Numbered from the stretch's first letter, positions 19,222 through 29,949 are shown. The stretch is 64,000 nt of DNA from Vibrio sp. JC009 (GCF_029016485.1 NZ_CP092106.1:806001-870000), one strand, 5' to 3'. Translations and numbers: made by a program. The notes: a model not told the origin generated them from the sequence alone.

Positions 19222-19923
19222 ATGAGCGCAAAAATTCTTGCACTGGATACTTCAACAGAAAACTGTTCTGTTGCACTGTTAATCGATGACAAAATCACTT
19301 GCCGGAGCGCAATTGCGCCCCGTGACCATACCAAACTGGTTCTGCCTATGGTGGACGAGTTGCTGAAAGAAGCGGGCATTAAACTGAATGACTTAGACGC
19401 GCTGGCATTCGGAAGAGGGCCGGGCAGCTTTACCGGTGTAAGAATTGGCATCGGTATTGCACAAGGTTTAGCATTCGGTGCAGATTTACCTATGATCGGT
19501 ATTTCGACTCTGGGGGCAATGGCACAGGCAACCTGGCGCAGACACGGCGCACAAAGGGTTGCATGCGCAATTGATGCACGAATGAGTGAGGTTTACTGGG
19601 CACGCCTTGAGCGTCAGGAAAATGGCGACTGGGTGGAAGTGGACCAGGAGTGTGTGATTCCTCCTCAGGTATTAGCCGAGCAGACTCAGGCTTCTGAAGA
19701 GCTCTGGACTCAGGCCGGAACCGGCTGGGATGCGTATGCTGATGAACTGGCAGGGCTTAAGATTAAGTCCGAAAGCTCAGAAGTACGTTTCCCGGATGCG
19801 GAAGATATCGTTGTCCTTGCTAAGCGCAAGCTTGAAAAGGGTGAAACGGTACCAGCAGAAGAGTCCAGCCCGGTTTACCTGAGAGACAAGGTAGCCTGGA
19901 AAAAGCTGCCGGGACGTGAATAA
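19222..19923 (+). CDS. tsaB: tRNA t6A37 biosynthesis protein TsaB (YeaZ)
   Basis: The 233-residue protein is the scaffold subunit of the TsaBDE complex that makes threonylcarbamoyl-adenosine at position 37 of ANN-decoding tRNAs. The start [17 protein letters not shown] and the [24 protein letters not shown] segment are hallmarks of the ASKHA-fold TsaB family. It follows yoaA by 33 bases and precedes a small unknown gene by 10 bases, so the three probably form one transcript. Confidence 0.96.
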   Translation: MSAKILALDTSTENCSVALLIDDKITCRSAIAPRDHTKLVLPMVDELLKEAGIKLNDLDALAFGRGPGSFTGVRIGIGIAQGLAFGADLPMIGISTLGAMAQATWRRHGAQRVACAIDARMSEVYWARLERQENGDWVEVDQECVIPPQVLAEQTQASEELWTQAGTGWDAYADELAGLKIKSESSEVRFPDAEDIVVLAKRKLEKGETVPAEESSPVYLRDKVAWKKLPGRE

Positions 19924-19933
19924 AAGGCAATAG

Positions 19934-20230
19934 ATGGTAACGATTCAGGGATTACCGGCAACGGTAGTCAATAAACCTCAGAAAGCGAAAAAGCGCGCTG
20001 AGGTTAAGAAAGACCAGACTAAAGGCGACCCCGGCCAGACGACCAGGGTTGCTGATGCTGTTTCCAGCTCCATCCGTCAGGTAAAGGAGTCTGAGATAGA
20101 AAAAGCTCAGATTCAGTACGATTTACCGGAAGGAAACTCACGCAAAGCACTTGAAGAGTATATGGAAGTGCTAAACCGGGCCAGAAAAGAAGAGCTTGCC
20201 CAGCTTGTCGGGGTTGATATTTATATTTAG
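19934..20230 (+). CDS. Conserved small protein of unknown function
   Basis: The 98-residue protein starts 10 bases after tsaB. Its N-terminal half is basic and low in complexity (NKPQKAKKRAEVKKDQTKGDPGQTTR), probably disordered; its C-terminal half is predicted helical (SSSIRQVKESEIEKAQIQYDLPEGNSRKALEEYMEVLNRARKEELAQLVGVDIYI, in parts) and ends with a hydrophobic tail VGVDIYI. There is no signal peptide. I do not recognise the family. Its tight coupling to tsaB argues that it is a true gene. Confidence 0.75.
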   Translation: MVTIQGLPATVVNKPQKAKKRAEVKKDQTKGDPGQTTRVADAVSSSIRQVKESEIEKAQIQYDLPEGNSRKALEEYMEVLNRARKEELAQLVGVDIYI

Positions 20231-20347
20231 CCCTTTGAAAGTCCGTGACTGGTTCAGCTACGAATTCTTTTCTTTAATGTCATTTCTGTTTTTCTTTCAG
20301 CCTGCCCATCACTAATCACTTGTTTCAGACTATCAGGAAGTAGAATC

Positions 20348-21217
20348 GTGTTTTCAGAAAAAAGATATCAACTGGAAAATATAAGACTGGCGTCGGTGGA
20401 ACTGGGAGAAGCTTCAGCAGCGGATACCTGCATTCTGTTTCTGCATGGCTGGCTGGATAACAGCGCCAGCTTTTTCACCGTAATGCAGAGTTTGCATGCA
20501 AAACTGCCCGGAGCGCACCTTGTTGCAGCAGACCTTCCCGGCCATGGGCTTTCCGGTCACAGACGGGCAGATAACTACTATGTTTTTCATGACTACATTG
20601 ATGATCTGAATCAGTTAGTTACGAAATTATCGTCAAACCGGTTAATTATTATCGGTCATTCACTTGGTGCATTGGTCGCGAGTTGCTATAGTGCCGCGTT
20701 TCCGGAGAAAGTGGACGGACTTGTTCAGATTGAGGGTTTTGGGCCCCTTTGTGAAACCACCGAGAATGCGGTTTCACGACTGAGAAAGGGCGCACTTAGC
20801 CGCCAGCGTAGCAGGATGAAACCAGAACGAACTTTTAGCGATCTGGATGAAATGGTTCAGAGACGGGCAGAGCTGAATCAGGTTTCATCTGAGCAAATCA
20901 GGCCGATTCTTGAAAGGGGAACAACTCAGGAGTTGGGGCAGTGGCGCTGGAATCACGACAGTAAGCTGAAGTGCGATTCGTTATACAGAATGTCTCCGGA
21001 GCATGGCAGTGCCATTTTAGAAGCAATTGAGTGTCCGCATAAAGTGGTTTTGGGTGACTCAGGTTATGCCGGGCTGAAGGATATTGCCAAGCAGTATCAG
21101 CACTTAGAAATCAGCGTGGAGCAGATCCCGGGATCGCATCATTGCCATATTCAAAACCCAGACCAAATCTCAGAAATAATTCTGGGTTTAGTTAACAAAA
21201 TCAAAACAACGGCTTGA
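20348..21217 (+). CDS. Alpha/beta-fold hydrolase
   Basis: The 289-residue protein begins with GTG and shows the alpha/beta-hydrolase pattern: LFLHGWLDNSASF (oxyanion region), DLPGHGLSGHR, the nucleophile elbow IIGHSLGALVASC with Ser near residue 102, and a C-terminal His in PGSHHCHIQNP. It has no signal peptide. Proteins of this type next to fadD act as esterases or lipases; the substrate is not known. It is 84 bases upstream of the chosen fadD start on the same strand. Confidence 0.87.
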   Translation: MFSEKRYQLENIRLASVELGEASAADTCILFLHGWLDNSASFFTVMQSLHAKLPGAHLVAADLPGHGLSGHRRADNYYVFHDYIDDLNQLVTKLSSNRLIIIGHSLGALVASCYSAAFPEKVDGLVQIEGFGPLCETTENAVSRLRKGALSRQRSRMKPERTFSDLDEMVQRRAELNQVSSEQIRPILERGTTQELGQWRWNHDSKLKCDSLYRMSPEHGSAILEAIECPHKVVLGDSGYAGLKDIAKQYQHLEISVEQIPGSHHCHIQNPDQISEIILGLVNKIKTTA

Positions 21218-21301
21218 GCATGACGTGCTCAGGTGAGTGGCTTGTGCTGTAATAAGTTAACTATCAAAAGCACAAGTGAGCCAACAACGAGGAGTTATAT
21301 C

Positions 21302-23011
21302 GTGGATAAACCCTGGCTTTCACGTTACCCAAGTGACGTACCAGAAACTATCGATCCAGATTTATATCCGTCTCTTGTCGAGATGTTTGAAAATGCGGTG
21401 CGTAATTACGCCGACCAGCCAGCCTTTATGAATATGGGTTCGGTTATGACCTTCCGTAAACTGGAAGAGCGTAGCCGTGCTTTTGCCGCCTATCTGCAAA
21501 ATGAACTTAAGCTTGAGAAAGGTGACCGCGTAGCGATCATGATGCCAAACCTGCTGCAATACCCGATTGCGCTGTTTGGTATTCTCAGAGCAGGTTTAAT
21601 CGCCGTCAACGTAAACCCGCTTTATACTCCGAGAGAGCTTCAGCACCAGCTTGTGGATGCCGATGCCAAAGCGATTGTGATTGTGTCTAACTTTGCTAAC
21701 ACGCTTGAGCAGGTGGTGGACAATACTCCAATCAAACACGTTGTGCTTACCAGCCTTGGTCAGATGCTGCCAAGAGCGAAGGGTACCGTTGTCGACTTTG
21801 TGGTGAAGTACGTGAAAGGGATGATCCCTAAGTACCATTTGCCAGGTGCAATCTCTTTCAGAAAAGCACTGCGCAAAGGCCGCAGGCTTCAGTATATTAA
21901 GCCCTTTATGTCCGGTGAAGATATCGCCTTTCTTCAGTACACTGGTGGCACTACCGGTGTGGCGAAAGGTGCAGTTCTGACTCACCGCAATATGGTTGCC
22001 AACGTGCTTCAGTCAAAGGCTTCCTATGCACCGCAGCTTGATAACGGACGTGAGCTGGTGGTTACCGCTCTGCCGCTCTACCATGTGTTTGCCCTGACGG
22101 TAAACCTGATGCTGTTTATCGAAATTGGCAGCCGGAACCTGCTTATCACCAACCCGAGAGATATTCCGGGCTTTGTGAAAGAGCTGCAAAAGTATCCGTT
22201 TACCGTAATGATTGGTGTAAATACGCTGTTTAATGCATTGATCAACAACGAAGATTTCCATGAGCTGAACTTTAAAAAGCTTAAGCTAACCATTGGTGGT
22301 GGTATGTCTGTTCACCGCGCTGTGGCAGAGAAGTGGAAAAAAATCACCAATAACCCGCTGCTGGAAGGTTATGGCCTGACAGAATGTTCACCCCTGGTTT
22401 CAGTTAACCCGTATGACCTTGAAGATTACAACGGCTCAATCGGTTTACCTGTGTCTTCAACAGAGGTTCGTATTGTTGACGATGAAGGTAACGTGCTGCC
22501 AAACGATCAGACCGGTGAACTCCAGGTAAGAGGCCCGCAGGTTATGCAGGGCTACTGGAAGCGTGCAGAAGCGACCCGTGGTGTGATTACTCCGGATGGC
22601 TGGGTTTCAACGGGTGATATCGTTCGATTTGATGAGCAGGGCTTTATCTATATCGTTGACCGTAAGAAAGATATGATTCTTGTTTCCGGCTTTAACGTGT
22701 ATCCGAATGAGATTGAAGATGTGGTATCACTGCATGGCAAGGTGCTGGAAGTGGCGGCCATTGGCGAACCTCATGAAGTATCAGGCGAAGTGGTGAAGCT
22801 GTTTGTGGTGAAGCGTGACCCTAGCCTTGAAGCGCATGAAGTCATCGAGCACTGCCGTAAGTATCTGACTGGCTACAAAATTCCGAAACTGGTTGAGTTC
22901 AGAGACGAACTGCCAAAGACCAACGTAGGCAAAATTCTTCGCCGTGCACTGCGCGAAGAAGAGAAGGCGAAAAGAGAAGCCCGCGAAGCCGAAGTCAGTT
23001 CTGAAAATTAA
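21302..23011 (+). CDS. fadD: Long-chain fatty-acid-CoA ligase
   Basis: The 569-residue enzyme activates imported fatty acids to acyl-CoA at the inner membrane. The AMP-binding motif [22 protein letters not shown], the YGLTECSP motif, GWVSTGDI and the C-terminal [14 protein letters not shown] (catalytic Lys) are all present. The frame is open from 21233, but the start GTG at 21302 has GAGGAG 9 bases upstream and begins with the FadD-like [17 protein letters not shown], giving nearly the E. coli length of 561. rnd follows after a terminator, as in E. coli. Confidence 0.96.
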   Translation: MDKPWLSRYPSDVPETIDPDLYPSLVEMFENAVRNYADQPAFMNMGSVMTFRKLEERSRAFAAYLQNELKLEKGDRVAIMMPNLLQYPIALFGILRAGLIAVNVNPLYTPRELQHQLVDADAKAIVIVSNFANTLEQVVDNTPIKHVVLTSLGQMLPRAKGTVVDFVVKYVKGMIPKYHLPGAISFRKALRKGRRLQYIKPFMSGEDIAFLQYTGGTTGVAKGAVLTHRNMVANVLQSKASYAPQLDNGRELVVTALPLYHVFALTVNLMLFIEIGSRNLLITNPRDIPGFVKELQKYPFTVMIGVNTLFNALINNEDFHELNFKKLKLTIGGGMSVHRAVAEKWKKITNNPLLEGYGLTECSPLVSVNPYDLEDYNGSIGLPVSSTEVRIVDDEGNVLPNDQTGELQVRGPQVMQGYWKRAEATRGVITPDGWVSTGDIVRFDEQGFIYIVDRKKDMILVSGFNVYPNEIEDVVSLHGKVLEVAAIGEPHEVSGEVVKLFVVKRDPSLEAHEVIEHCRKYLTGYKIPKLVEFRDELPKTNVGKILRRALREEEKAKREAREAEVSSEN

Positions 23012-23042
23012 CGAAACAATTTATCTTCAGCATTGATATAAT

Positions 23043-23079
23043 GCCGAATCTCACTGGAAAGTGGGATTCGGCTTTTTTA
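23043..23079 (+). terminator. Terminator between fadD and rnd
   Basis: GCCGAATC (23043-23050) pairs with GATTCGGC (23065-23072), followed by six T. It ends 16 bases before the rnd start, so it also shapes the start of rnd mRNA. Confidence 0.85.
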
Positions 23080-23094
23080 TCCCTAAGAGAACGC

Positions 23095-24210
23095 ATGAAA
23101 TTTACAATTATAGATACCACCCCGGCACTGGAAAGCGTTTGTGAGGCTGCCCGTCAGTTTGACTGTGTTATGCTTGATACCGAGTTTGTCCGCACACGAA
23201 CTTATTTCCCTCAGCTCGGTCTGATTCAGCTTTATGACGGTGAGAGCCTGTCTCTTATCGACCCAACCTGTATCGATGACATGTCCGCTTTGGAAAGCCT
23301 TCTGACGGATACTTCCGTTCTTAAAGTGCTGCATGCCTGTGGTGAAGATCTGGAAGTTTTCAAGAACAGCTTTGGCTGCCTGCCATTCCCTATGATTGAT
23401 ACTCAAATCATGTCTGCCTTTTTAGGTCATGGCCTCTCTTCCGGTTTTGCCGCTATGGTGAATGAATACCTGGATGTTGAGCTGGATAAAAGTGAGTCAA
23501 GAACCGACTGGCTGGCAAGACCGCTTAGTGAAAAACAGCTGGATTACGCCGCTGCGGATGTGTTCTACCTGAAGCCTCTGTTTGAAATTCTACAGGAAAA
23601 GGTGACTCATGCAGGCTGGTGGGAAGCGGCAATAAAGGAGTCCCAGCTTCTGGCTGACAAACGTATTGTTGTGGTCGATGCAGAAAATGCCTATCTGGAT
23701 ATCAAGGGTGTCTGGCAGTTACACCCTGAGCAACTGGCCATTCTTAAGCCTCTTGCTACATGGCGCGTAAAAGAAGCACTGAAGCGCGACTTGGCACTGA
23801 ACTTTGTATTTAAAGAGCAGGATCTCTGGGCGGTTGCCAGATACGGTATTAAGAGCCTGAAAAAGATGGAAAACGAAGGCATTGACTACCGTGCTATTCG
23901 TCGTCATGGTGAGCGCATTATTTCTATGGTTAAAGCGGCTGAGAAAACCCCTGCCGATGAGTGGCCGGAGCGTATTGAGCGCCTGATGGATATGCCGGGC
24001 TACAAGCAGAAGTTTAAAGTGCTGAAAGATGAAGTGAAAAAGGTTTCTCATTCAACCGGGCTCGCAACTGAGTTTTTGGCTTCAAAGAAACAGCTGAACC
24101 AATTTCTTAGCTGGGTATGGAAGCATGACCGTAATCCGGCTAAGTTACCAGATGTATGTAATGGTTGGAGAAAAGAATTGCTGGGCGACAAGCTTGACGC
24201 TCTGATGTAA
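23095..24210 (+). CDS. rnd: Ribonuclease D
   Basis: This 371-residue DEDDy 3'-5' exonuclease takes part in tRNA maturation. Exo I is DTEFVRTRTYFPQLGLIQ, Exo II includes CGEDLEVFKNSFG, and Exo III is DYAAADVFYLKPLF with the Tyr. An HRDC domain follows (LATWRVKEALKRDLALNFVF, about residues 215-290). The ATG at 23095 gives the family start MKFTIIDTT and size; an upstream in-frame ATG at 23041 lies inside the fadD terminator and is rejected. The stop codon TAA is shared with the first base of a palindromic repeat. Confidence 0.96.
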   Translation: MKFTIIDTTPALESVCEAARQFDCVMLDTEFVRTRTYFPQLGLIQLYDGESLSLIDPTCIDDMSALESLLTDTSVLKVLHACGEDLEVFKNSFGCLPFPMIDTQIMSAFLGHGLSSGFAAMVNEYLDVELDKSESRTDWLARPLSEKQLDYAAADVFYLKPLFEILQEKVTHAGWWEAAIKESQLLADKRIVVVDAENAYLDIKGVWQLHPEQLAILKPLATWRVKEALKRDLALNFVFKEQDLWAVARYGIKSLKKMENEGIDYRAIRRHGERIISMVKAAEKTPADEWPERIERLMDMPGYKQKFKVLKDEVKKVSHSTGLATEFLASKKQLNQFLSWVWKHDRNPAKLPDVCNGWRKELLGDKLDALM

Positions 24211-24370
24211 TACCAATCCCAGCAATTATCTGTTCATCCTTGCTGGTTAAAATCGCTAATAGCTGCGTTAAAATTTTTGTAATTAGATCCACTAGTTACT
24301 GCAAATTTTGCCTTGCTCTTAGCGATTTTTCCTGCGCAATCACTGAACAGCTAATTACTGGTATTGGTAT
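24210..24370. mobile_element. MITE-like palindromic intergenic element, 161 bases
   Basis: Terminal inverted repeats of 27 bases (24210-24236 and 24344-24370, about 24 matches) begin with ATACCAAT and end with ATTGGTAT. Inner arms also pair (AAAATCGCTAATAGC at 24246 with the complement ending GCGATTTT near 24330), so the whole element folds into one long imperfect hairpin. It has no coding capacity. Its first base is the last base of the rnd stop codon. Confidence 0.75.
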
Positions 24371-24386
24371 AAAACGGGTTCGAGGA

Positions 24387-24412
24387 GGCGTGGGATATGA
24401 TTATCCCACGCC
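24387..24412. terminator. Strong hairpin between convergent rnd and ppsA
   Basis: GGCGTGGGATA (24387-24397) pairs perfectly with TATCCCACGCC (24402-24412) around TGAT. There is no immediate T run on either strand, but a short one follows on the minus strand, so it may be a weak terminator or an mRNA-end stabiliser of ppsA. Confidence 0.55.
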
Positions 24413-24433
24413 ACTTGTTGTAACTATATCCCG

Positions 24434-26803
24434 TTAGCCCTGACTATTTCCTAACTTCAGCCAGGTGCTGGTTACCGTATCCGGGTTCAGAGAGATTGAG
24501 CTGATACCTTCATCCATCAGCCACTGTGCCAGGTCATCATGGTCGGAAGGGCCCTGACCACAAATTCCCACATATTTCCTTTGTCTGGTACAAGCATCGA
24601 TTGCCATCTTCAGAACCGCCTTAACTGCCGGATTTCGCTCATCAAAGATATGGGCTACATCGCCGGAATCCCTGTCCAGACCAAGCATCAACTGAGTCAT
24701 ATCATTTGAGCCGATAGAGAAGCCATCAAAGTGCTTCAGGAACTCATCAGCCAGAATGGCATTCGAAGGGATTTCACACATCATAATAATGCGCAAACCC
24801 TGCTGGCCCCGGTTCAGACCGTATTTGCCGAGCAGTCCGATAACTGAAGAGGCTTCATCCGGAGTGCGCACAAACGGGATCATGATCTCCACGTTCTTCA
24901 GGCCCATCTCATTTCTGACCTTCCTGATTGCCCGTGTTTCCAGTTCGAAGCAGTCTTCAAATGATTCTGAAATGTAACGGGAGGCACCGCGGAACCCCAG
25001 CATTGGGTTCTCTTCATGAGGCTCGAATGCCGGGCCGCCAATCAGGTTACCGTATTCGTTCGACTTAAAGTCAGACATACGAACAATAACCCGCTTAGGC
25101 CAGAATGCCGCACCAATGGTAGCAATACCTTCGGTTAGCTTCTCGACATAGAAATCGATCGGATCTTTGTACCCTTTCATTTTCTGTCGAATTTCAGTCT
25201 TCACCTCATCGCTTTGCTGCTCAAAGTTCAGCAAGGCTTTCGGGTGAACCCCAATCATTTTGTTGATGATAAATTCCAGACGGGCCAGGCCGACGCCTTC
25301 ATTGGGTAGCTGAGCAAAGTTAAAGGCGCGATCCGGGTTACCCACGTTCATCATGATCTTAGTCTGAAGTACAGGTAACTCATCCACCTTTGAGCGGCTG
25401 ATATCGAAAGGAATATCACCCTCGTAGACATAACCCGTCTCACCTTCGGAGCACGATACGGTGACCAGCTGTCCGTCTTTGATCGCCTCGGTAGCATGTC
25501 CGCAACCGACGATGGCAGGAATGCCCAGTTCACGGGCAATAATGGCAGCGTGACAGGTTCGGCCTCCTCGGTTAGTGATAATGGCGGCGGCTTTTTTCAT
25601 CACCGGTTCCCAGTCCGGGTCGGTCATATCGGTGACCAGAACATCCCCTTCCTGAACCAGAGACATCTCATCAAGGGATGAAACCAGCCTTGCTTTACCT
25701 TTGCCGATTCTCTGGCCGATAGCACGGCCTTCAATCAGAACCTGGCTTCTGTCGCTTAGCTGGTATCTTTCGATAACATTATCCTGCTGCTGCGACTGAA
25801 CCGTCTCAGGACGTGCCTGAACGATATACAGCTTGCCGTCTACACCATCTTTCGCCCATTCAATATCCATAGGACGCTGATAGTGGTTCTCGATAATCAT
25901 GGCCTGGCGGGCCAGCTGTTCCAGCTCCGAATCAGAAAGGGAAAACTGGTTTCTTTCTTCTTCGCTGGTATCGACGATCTGGACCTGCTTGCCCACTTCA
26001 TTTTGATCTGAGTAGATCATTTTCGTCAGCTTAGAACCAAAGGTTTTTTTGATAACCGCGTGATTACCCGCTTCCAGCATTGGTTTGTGTACGTAGAACT
26101 CATCAGGGTTCACTGCGCCCTGAACCACCATTTCACCCAGACCCCAGGATGAGGTAATAAACACAGCCTTATCAAAACCTGTTTCTGTATCGATGGAGAA
26201 CATTACGCCAGAAGCGGCGATATCAGAGCGAATCATGCGCTGGATTCCCACGGACAAGGCGATGCCTTCGTGGTCGAACCCCTGATGGACTCGGTAGGAG
26301 ATGGCTCTGTCGTTAAACAGGGAAGCGAAAACGTGCTTTGCCGCTTCCAGCACAGAATCAATGCCTCTGACATTGAGGAAGGTTTCCTGCTGGCCGGCAA
26401 AGGAAGCGTCGGGCAGATCTTCAGCGGTTGCCGATGAGCGGACCGCTACTGAGATCTCAGGGTTATCCTGGGTTAATGTCTGATAGTGCGAGCGGATATC
26501 CTGTTCAAGCTCTTCGAGAAAGGGAGCTTCAAGGATCCACTGCCTGATAACGGCGCCGGCTTCTTGCAGTGCTTTTACATCATCGACATCCAGCTGGTTA
26601 AGCTTGCTGTAGATTCGCTGATTTAAGCCTTCATATTCAAGAAACTGGTGGAATGCATAAGCAGTTGTCGCGAAACCGTTAGGTACGGAAACTCCGGCGT
26701 TAGCAAGGTTGGAAACCATCTCACCAAGTGAGGCGTTTTTTCCTCCGACCTTATCAACATCGTCCATGGTCAGGGTATTAAACCAGAGGCTGTAGTTTTG
26801 CAT
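24434..26803 (-). CDS. ppsA: Phosphoenolpyruvate synthase
   Basis: The 789-residue enzyme converts pyruvate and ATP to PEP, AMP and phosphate for gluconeogenesis. The N-terminal ATP-binding domain includes [13 protein letters not shown] and [23 protein letters not shown]; the phospho-His domain has the [25 protein letters not shown] motif; the C-terminal TIM barrel ends with [28 protein letters not shown] with the catalytic Cys. The frame is open upstream, but ATG at 26803 has GGAGAA before it and gives the E. coli start (MQNYSLWF) and size. ppsR is divergent. Confidence 0.97.
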   Translation of the reverse strand: MQNYSLWFNTLTMDDVDKVGGKNASLGEMVSNLANAGVSVPNGFATTAYAFHQFLEYEGLNQRIYSKLNQLDVDDVKALQEAGAVIRQWILEAPFLEELEQDIRSHYQTLTQDNPEISVAVRSSATAEDLPDASFAGQQETFLNVRGIDSVLEAAKHVFASLFNDRAISYRVHQGFDHEGIALSVGIQRMIRSDIAASGVMFSIDTETGFDKAVFITSSWGLGEMVVQGAVNPDEFYVHKPMLEAGNHAVIKKTFGSKLTKMIYSDQNEVGKQVQIVDTSEEERNQFSLSDSELEQLARQAMIIENHYQRPMDIEWAKDGVDGKLYIVQARPETVQSQQQDNVIERYQLSDRSQVLIEGRAIGQRIGKGKARLVSSLDEMSLVQEGDVLVTDMTDPDWEPVMKKAAAIITNRGGRTCHAAIIARELGIPAIVGCGHATEAIKDGQLVTVSCSEGETGYVYEGDIPFDISRSKVDELPVLQTKIMMNVGNPDRAFNFAQLPNEGVGLARLEFIINKMIGVHPKALLNFEQQSDEVKTEIRQKMKGYKDPIDFYVEKLTEGIATIGAAFWPKRVIVRMSDFKSNEYGNLIGGPAFEPHEENPMLGFRGASRYISESFEDCFELETRAIRKVRNEMGLKNVEIMIPFVRTPDEASSVIGLLGKYGLNRGQQGLRIIMMCEIPSNAILADEFLKHFDGFSIGSNDMTQLMLGLDRDSGDVAHIFDERNPAVKAVLKMAIDACTRQRKYVGICGQGPSDHDDLAQWLMDEGISSISLNPDTVTSTWLKLGNSQG

Positions 26804-26974
26804 GTTCTTCTCCAGAAACATTATTGGCAACGTAGGGGGCGACAAACGGTTTTCTTACCTGTGAATAGTGTTTCCATCATTCATGTTTTAGGGTAAAAAT
26901 AACTGAGTGCCTGGTTAGTTATCGTTATCATTAAGTGCATCCTACTCAAATATATTTTAAAGATTAAACAGAAA

Positions 26975-27808
26975 ATGGAAAATTTAAACCAAACTCGTGA
27001 TGTATTCTACGTTTCTGATGGAACAGCGATTACATGTGAAACATTAGGGCATGCGGTTATGCCTCAGTTCACATTTTCGCCAGTTGAAAGGACTTATCCC
27101 TTTATCGAGTCAGAAGAAAAGCTTAAGGAACTGATCAGAGAAATTGAGCGCTCTAACCGGGAAAGAGGCTGTAAACCTCTGGTTTTTTTCTCTATGGTGA
27201 TCCCTGAACTTAAAGAGCAGCTGCTTCAGTGCGGTGCGTTTTTTTATGACGTACTGCAACCACTGATTGACTCCATGCAGCGCGATTTGCAAATGGAGGC
27301 AATGCCAAAGCTTCAGCGCTCACGCAGTGTGACTAAGAACTCGGAAGGTTATTTCGACCGTATTGCCGCCGTGGAGTATACCCTTGCGCATGATGACGGC
27401 GTTTCGCTTAAAGATCTTGATAAGGCCGATATTATTCTTCTGGGTGTATCGCGAAGTGGCAAAACACCAACCAGTGTTTATCTGGCGATGCAGTTTGGTC
27501 TGAGGGTGGTGAATTATCCGTTTATTGAAGAGGATCTTCAGCGCTTAAAACTGCTGCCTGAGCTGGAAGTCTGTCGTCATAAACTGTTTGGCCTGACTAT
27601 CGACCCGCACAGACTGGCTGAAGTCCGCGGACACAGGCTTGCGCAGAGCAATTACGCCAGCCTTGAACAGTGCACCAATGAAATAGAGCATATACAAGCG
27701 TTCTTCCGCAGAGAAGCTGTGCCGTATATCGATACATCTGAGCTGTCTGTTGAAGAGATCTCCGCCAGAATACTGGAGCATACTGGTATTCAGAGGAATC
27801 TTTATTAG
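26975..27808 (+). CDS. ppsR: PEP synthase regulatory protein (bifunctional kinase/pyrophosphorylase, DUF299)
   Basis: The 277-residue protein inactivates PpsA by ADP-dependent threonine phosphorylation and reactivates it by Pi-dependent removal of the phosphate. It shows the family start [21 protein letters not shown] and the P-loop-like [17 protein letters not shown] (about residues 153-169), and has the E. coli length. It lies divergent from ppsA with 171 bases between them, the usual arrangement. Confidence 0.97.
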   Translation: MENLNQTRDVFYVSDGTAITCETLGHAVMPQFTFSPVERTYPFIESEEKLKELIREIERSNRERGCKPLVFFSMVIPELKEQLLQCGAFFYDVLQPLIDSMQRDLQMEAMPKLQRSRSVTKNSEGYFDRIAAVEYTLAHDDGVSLKDLDKADIILLGVSRSGKTPTSVYLAMQFGLRVVNYPFIEEDLQRLKLLPELEVCRHKLFGLTIDPHRLAEVRGHRLAQSNYASLEQCTNEIEHIQAFFRREAVPYIDTSELSVEEISARILEHTGIQRNLY

Positions 27809-28532
27809 GGACCTGCACTTATGCGCGGTTTGATGGTATTGGTGGCGTAAAGCAGTTTAATAGAGCGTCCTGGGCTTATGTACTACCAAATTCACTAGAA
27901 AGTATCAGTGGTGTTTTTCGGACGAAATCTACCTGCGGATTAGTTTTAGTATCTCAAAAAGTAATCAGCCACCGTTTTCTGTGGTGGCTGAGATGAACGG
28001 AAATGGGCATTTTCTGTCACCAGCGATCTGTCGCACCAGACTGAGTTTATGCAGTGATTATTAGAAAGTATGCAATACCTCATCAGCCCAGAATCACTTT
28101 TGCCCCATTGTCTTTCAGCGAGATTTTGAGCCGATAAATTTCACCCCACACTCATAGGCATTAACTCAACGATTAAGATCTTAGGAGCGGTGAAAGGAAA
28201 CTCCCAGAACCGTTCAAAGTAGGCTACTTAGGCTGATTTTACATAGTGAATATTTATGCCAATATTCGATGGACATAGTTCAATGTGACCACTACATCAA
28301 AAACGAGTATCAAGTTTGCGAAATACTCACCTGTACCGTACTTTTTCTAGTGTATAAAGTTACTGAACTGCACCATCAGTTTCCGATACTGAATCAAGTG
28401 AGAAAACTACGCACTCTTAGAAAAGGAACATTTTGTCTATTGGAAGATGTATCCCAACCCTGTGAACAATCGGCAATTCCACCAGATACTATATTTGTAT
28501 AGTTAACCAACATAGAAAGAGTAGGGTAGTCC
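27809..28532. other. Gene-free 724-base stretch with a perfect hairpin and one copy of a flanking repeat
   Basis: No convincing gene is seen. TCAGCCACC (27965-27973) pairs with GGTGGCTGA (27983-27991). A 30-base sequence at 28187-28216, containing GGAAACTCCCAGAACC, recurs inverted at 38054-38083 (26 of 30 matches) and, less well, directly at 29684-29710. Short open frames here lack ribosome-binding sites. This looks like the left edge of the accessory region. Confidence 0.6.
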
Positions 28533-29360
28533 ATGTCTTACAAAGAACTAACGGAGTTAAGTGGTAAGAACCTTATAGTGGCTGACATTAAACGACTACA
28601 GCTACTGATCATTTTTGTCACGGTATGCTTATGCGCTCCCCTCATACATGCGAAAGAAAAAACAGATTTTACTTTTGCAGCAATAGAAAACTTCGAACCC
28701 TATAGCTACTTGGATGAGCAAGGTAATCCAGCGGGTATTTATATTGATATAATGGATCTTCTGTTTGCTGACAGTGGGTTTACTTATACAGCAAATATTA
28801 TGCCTTTTGGGAGAGCCATAAAATTTGCAATGTCTCATAAGGTGGACGGCATTATTGGTATATATGATACCCCAGACAGAAGAAAGCAATTCTATTATGT
28901 TGATTCTGTTCCTCTTACTAAGTTTCAGGTAACACTATTTGCTCGCCAAGATAGCCAGATAAATACTTCTGCCGTAAAAGAGATAAAAGGTAAAACGATT
29001 GGTAAGAAAAGAGGATTTCTGAATTCTCCTGCATACGATAAAGCTTTAGCAATGCACGAATTTCAGGTTCATGAGGTTGAAACGCTGGAGCAATTGACAT
29101 CAATGTTACTCTTCAATCGAATTGATGCTTTTGTATTTACTTCAAATCAAACATATCCATTTTTACGGAACAATGGTATGGAACACAGAATAAAAATGTT
29201 GAGTCCACCTCTTAAGGTAGGAATTACCTATCTTGCTATTTCTCGCACACTTGAAAATATGCCGAATGACTTTATTTCGTTTTTGAGTGATAAGATGAGT
29301 ACGCTTGAGGCTGAAGGGACAATCAAAATAATACACAATAAGTATAAAACGGATCTGTAG
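28533..29360 (+). CDS. Orphan periplasmic solute-binding protein, family 3 (amino-acid-type)
   Basis: The 275-residue protein has a secretion signal (RLQLLIIFVTVCLCAPLIHA, about residues 21-40) unusually far from the first ATG, so a start nearer to residue 16 (GTG) is possible. The mature part reads like a bacterial extracellular solute-binding protein of family 3: FEPYSYLDEQGNPAGIYIDIMDLLF, DGIIGIYDTPDRRKQFYYVD, IKGKTIGKKRGF and RIDAFVFTSNQ. No permease or ATPase gene is adjacent, as is common for such proteins in vibrios. It sits just left of the glycyl radical enzyme cluster but has its own spacer, so a functional link is uncertain. Confidence 0.8.
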   Translation: MSYKELTELSGKNLIVADIKRLQLLIIFVTVCLCAPLIHAKEKTDFTFAAIENFEPYSYLDEQGNPAGIYIDIMDLLFADSGFTYTANIMPFGRAIKFAMSHKVDGIIGIYDTPDRRKQFYYVDSVPLTKFQVTLFARQDSQINTSAVKEIKGKTIGKKRGFLNSPAYDKALAMHEFQVHEVETLEQLTSMLLFNRIDAFVFTSNQTYPFLRNNGMEHRIKMLSPPLKVGITYLAISRTLENMPNDFISFLSDKMSTLEAEGTIKIIHNKYKTDL

Positions 29361-29918
29361 TGTAGCTCATTGTTACATCACGCATAGACTACCGATCTAG
29401 CTGTATAAAACAGGGAGATGTCTCAAAATCGCGATGCTCTAAAATGTCCAAAAGCTTGCACGGTCGGCATCTCACATTGAGGTGCTGATTGTCATTTTTG
29501 GATACCAGAGGCTATCCGATGGGTAGATTTAGGACTGAGCACCCAGCTCGCTTCTGTCCAACTTCGAGCTGGCTGATGCTGCTAGCTCAGATCTGCCCCT
29601 TTCGGTGTTAACGCAATTACTCAGTGGCAAATCGTGCCACTGAAATCACCGTACTTTTTCTCATGGTTACCCGCAGAGAGATCGTGACAGGAAACTCCCA
29701 AAACCTATCACTTTTTAACATTTCACCCTCTTTATCACACTTGCATAATGATTCGCTTTGATGGTTGTCCGGTTTGACTGGAGCAGATCACTTGATTAAG
29801 TTCCATCGATTTAAGCATCAAAGTCGTGCTAATTAGCGGTTTAGTGTTGAAGCTGGCCGGCTTTTCCGATGACTAAACATAGCATAGGAAATGGCTATAA
29901 GTTAAAGGCCAGAAATGA
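29361..29918. other. Gene-free stretch before the glycyl radical enzyme operon, with a repeat copy
   Basis: No gene is visible in these 558 bases. Around 29444-29531 there is a degenerate copy of a sequence also found at 37866-37952; both contain the hairpin core TCGGCATCTC(A/G)CATTGAG (29464-29480 here). At 29684-29710 lies a further copy of the GGAAACTCCCA repeat. The promoter and operator of the next operon follow at 29919-29949. Confidence 0.6.
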
Positions 29919-29949
29919 TTGACAACTGATATACCAGTTGGAATACTAA
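29919..29949 (+). promoter_or_regulatory. Promoter and operator of the glycyl radical enzyme operon
   Basis: A perfect -35 hexamer TTGACA (29919-29924) is followed after 17 bases by AATACT (29942-29947) as -10. The spacer carries AACTGATATACCAGT (29924-29938) and the near-palindrome TATACC-AGTT-GGAATA. The reverse complement of 34336-34361, upstream of the TRAP operon, matches this site at 23 of 26 positions, so it is probably the operator of the local GntR-type regulator. Confidence 0.72.

Noticed and set aside
24240..24437. Open frame of 65 residues after rnd
   Set aside because: It lies almost wholly inside the palindromic MITE-like element and the following hairpin.
26910..26940. Possible Fur box between ppsA and ppsR (GTTATCGTTATCATTAAG)
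   Set aside because: The match is partial and iron control of PEP synthase has no support here.
28269..28502. Open frame of 77 residues
   Set aside because: No ribosome-binding site, no recognisable motif, odd composition, and it lies in repeat-bearing gene-free DNA.
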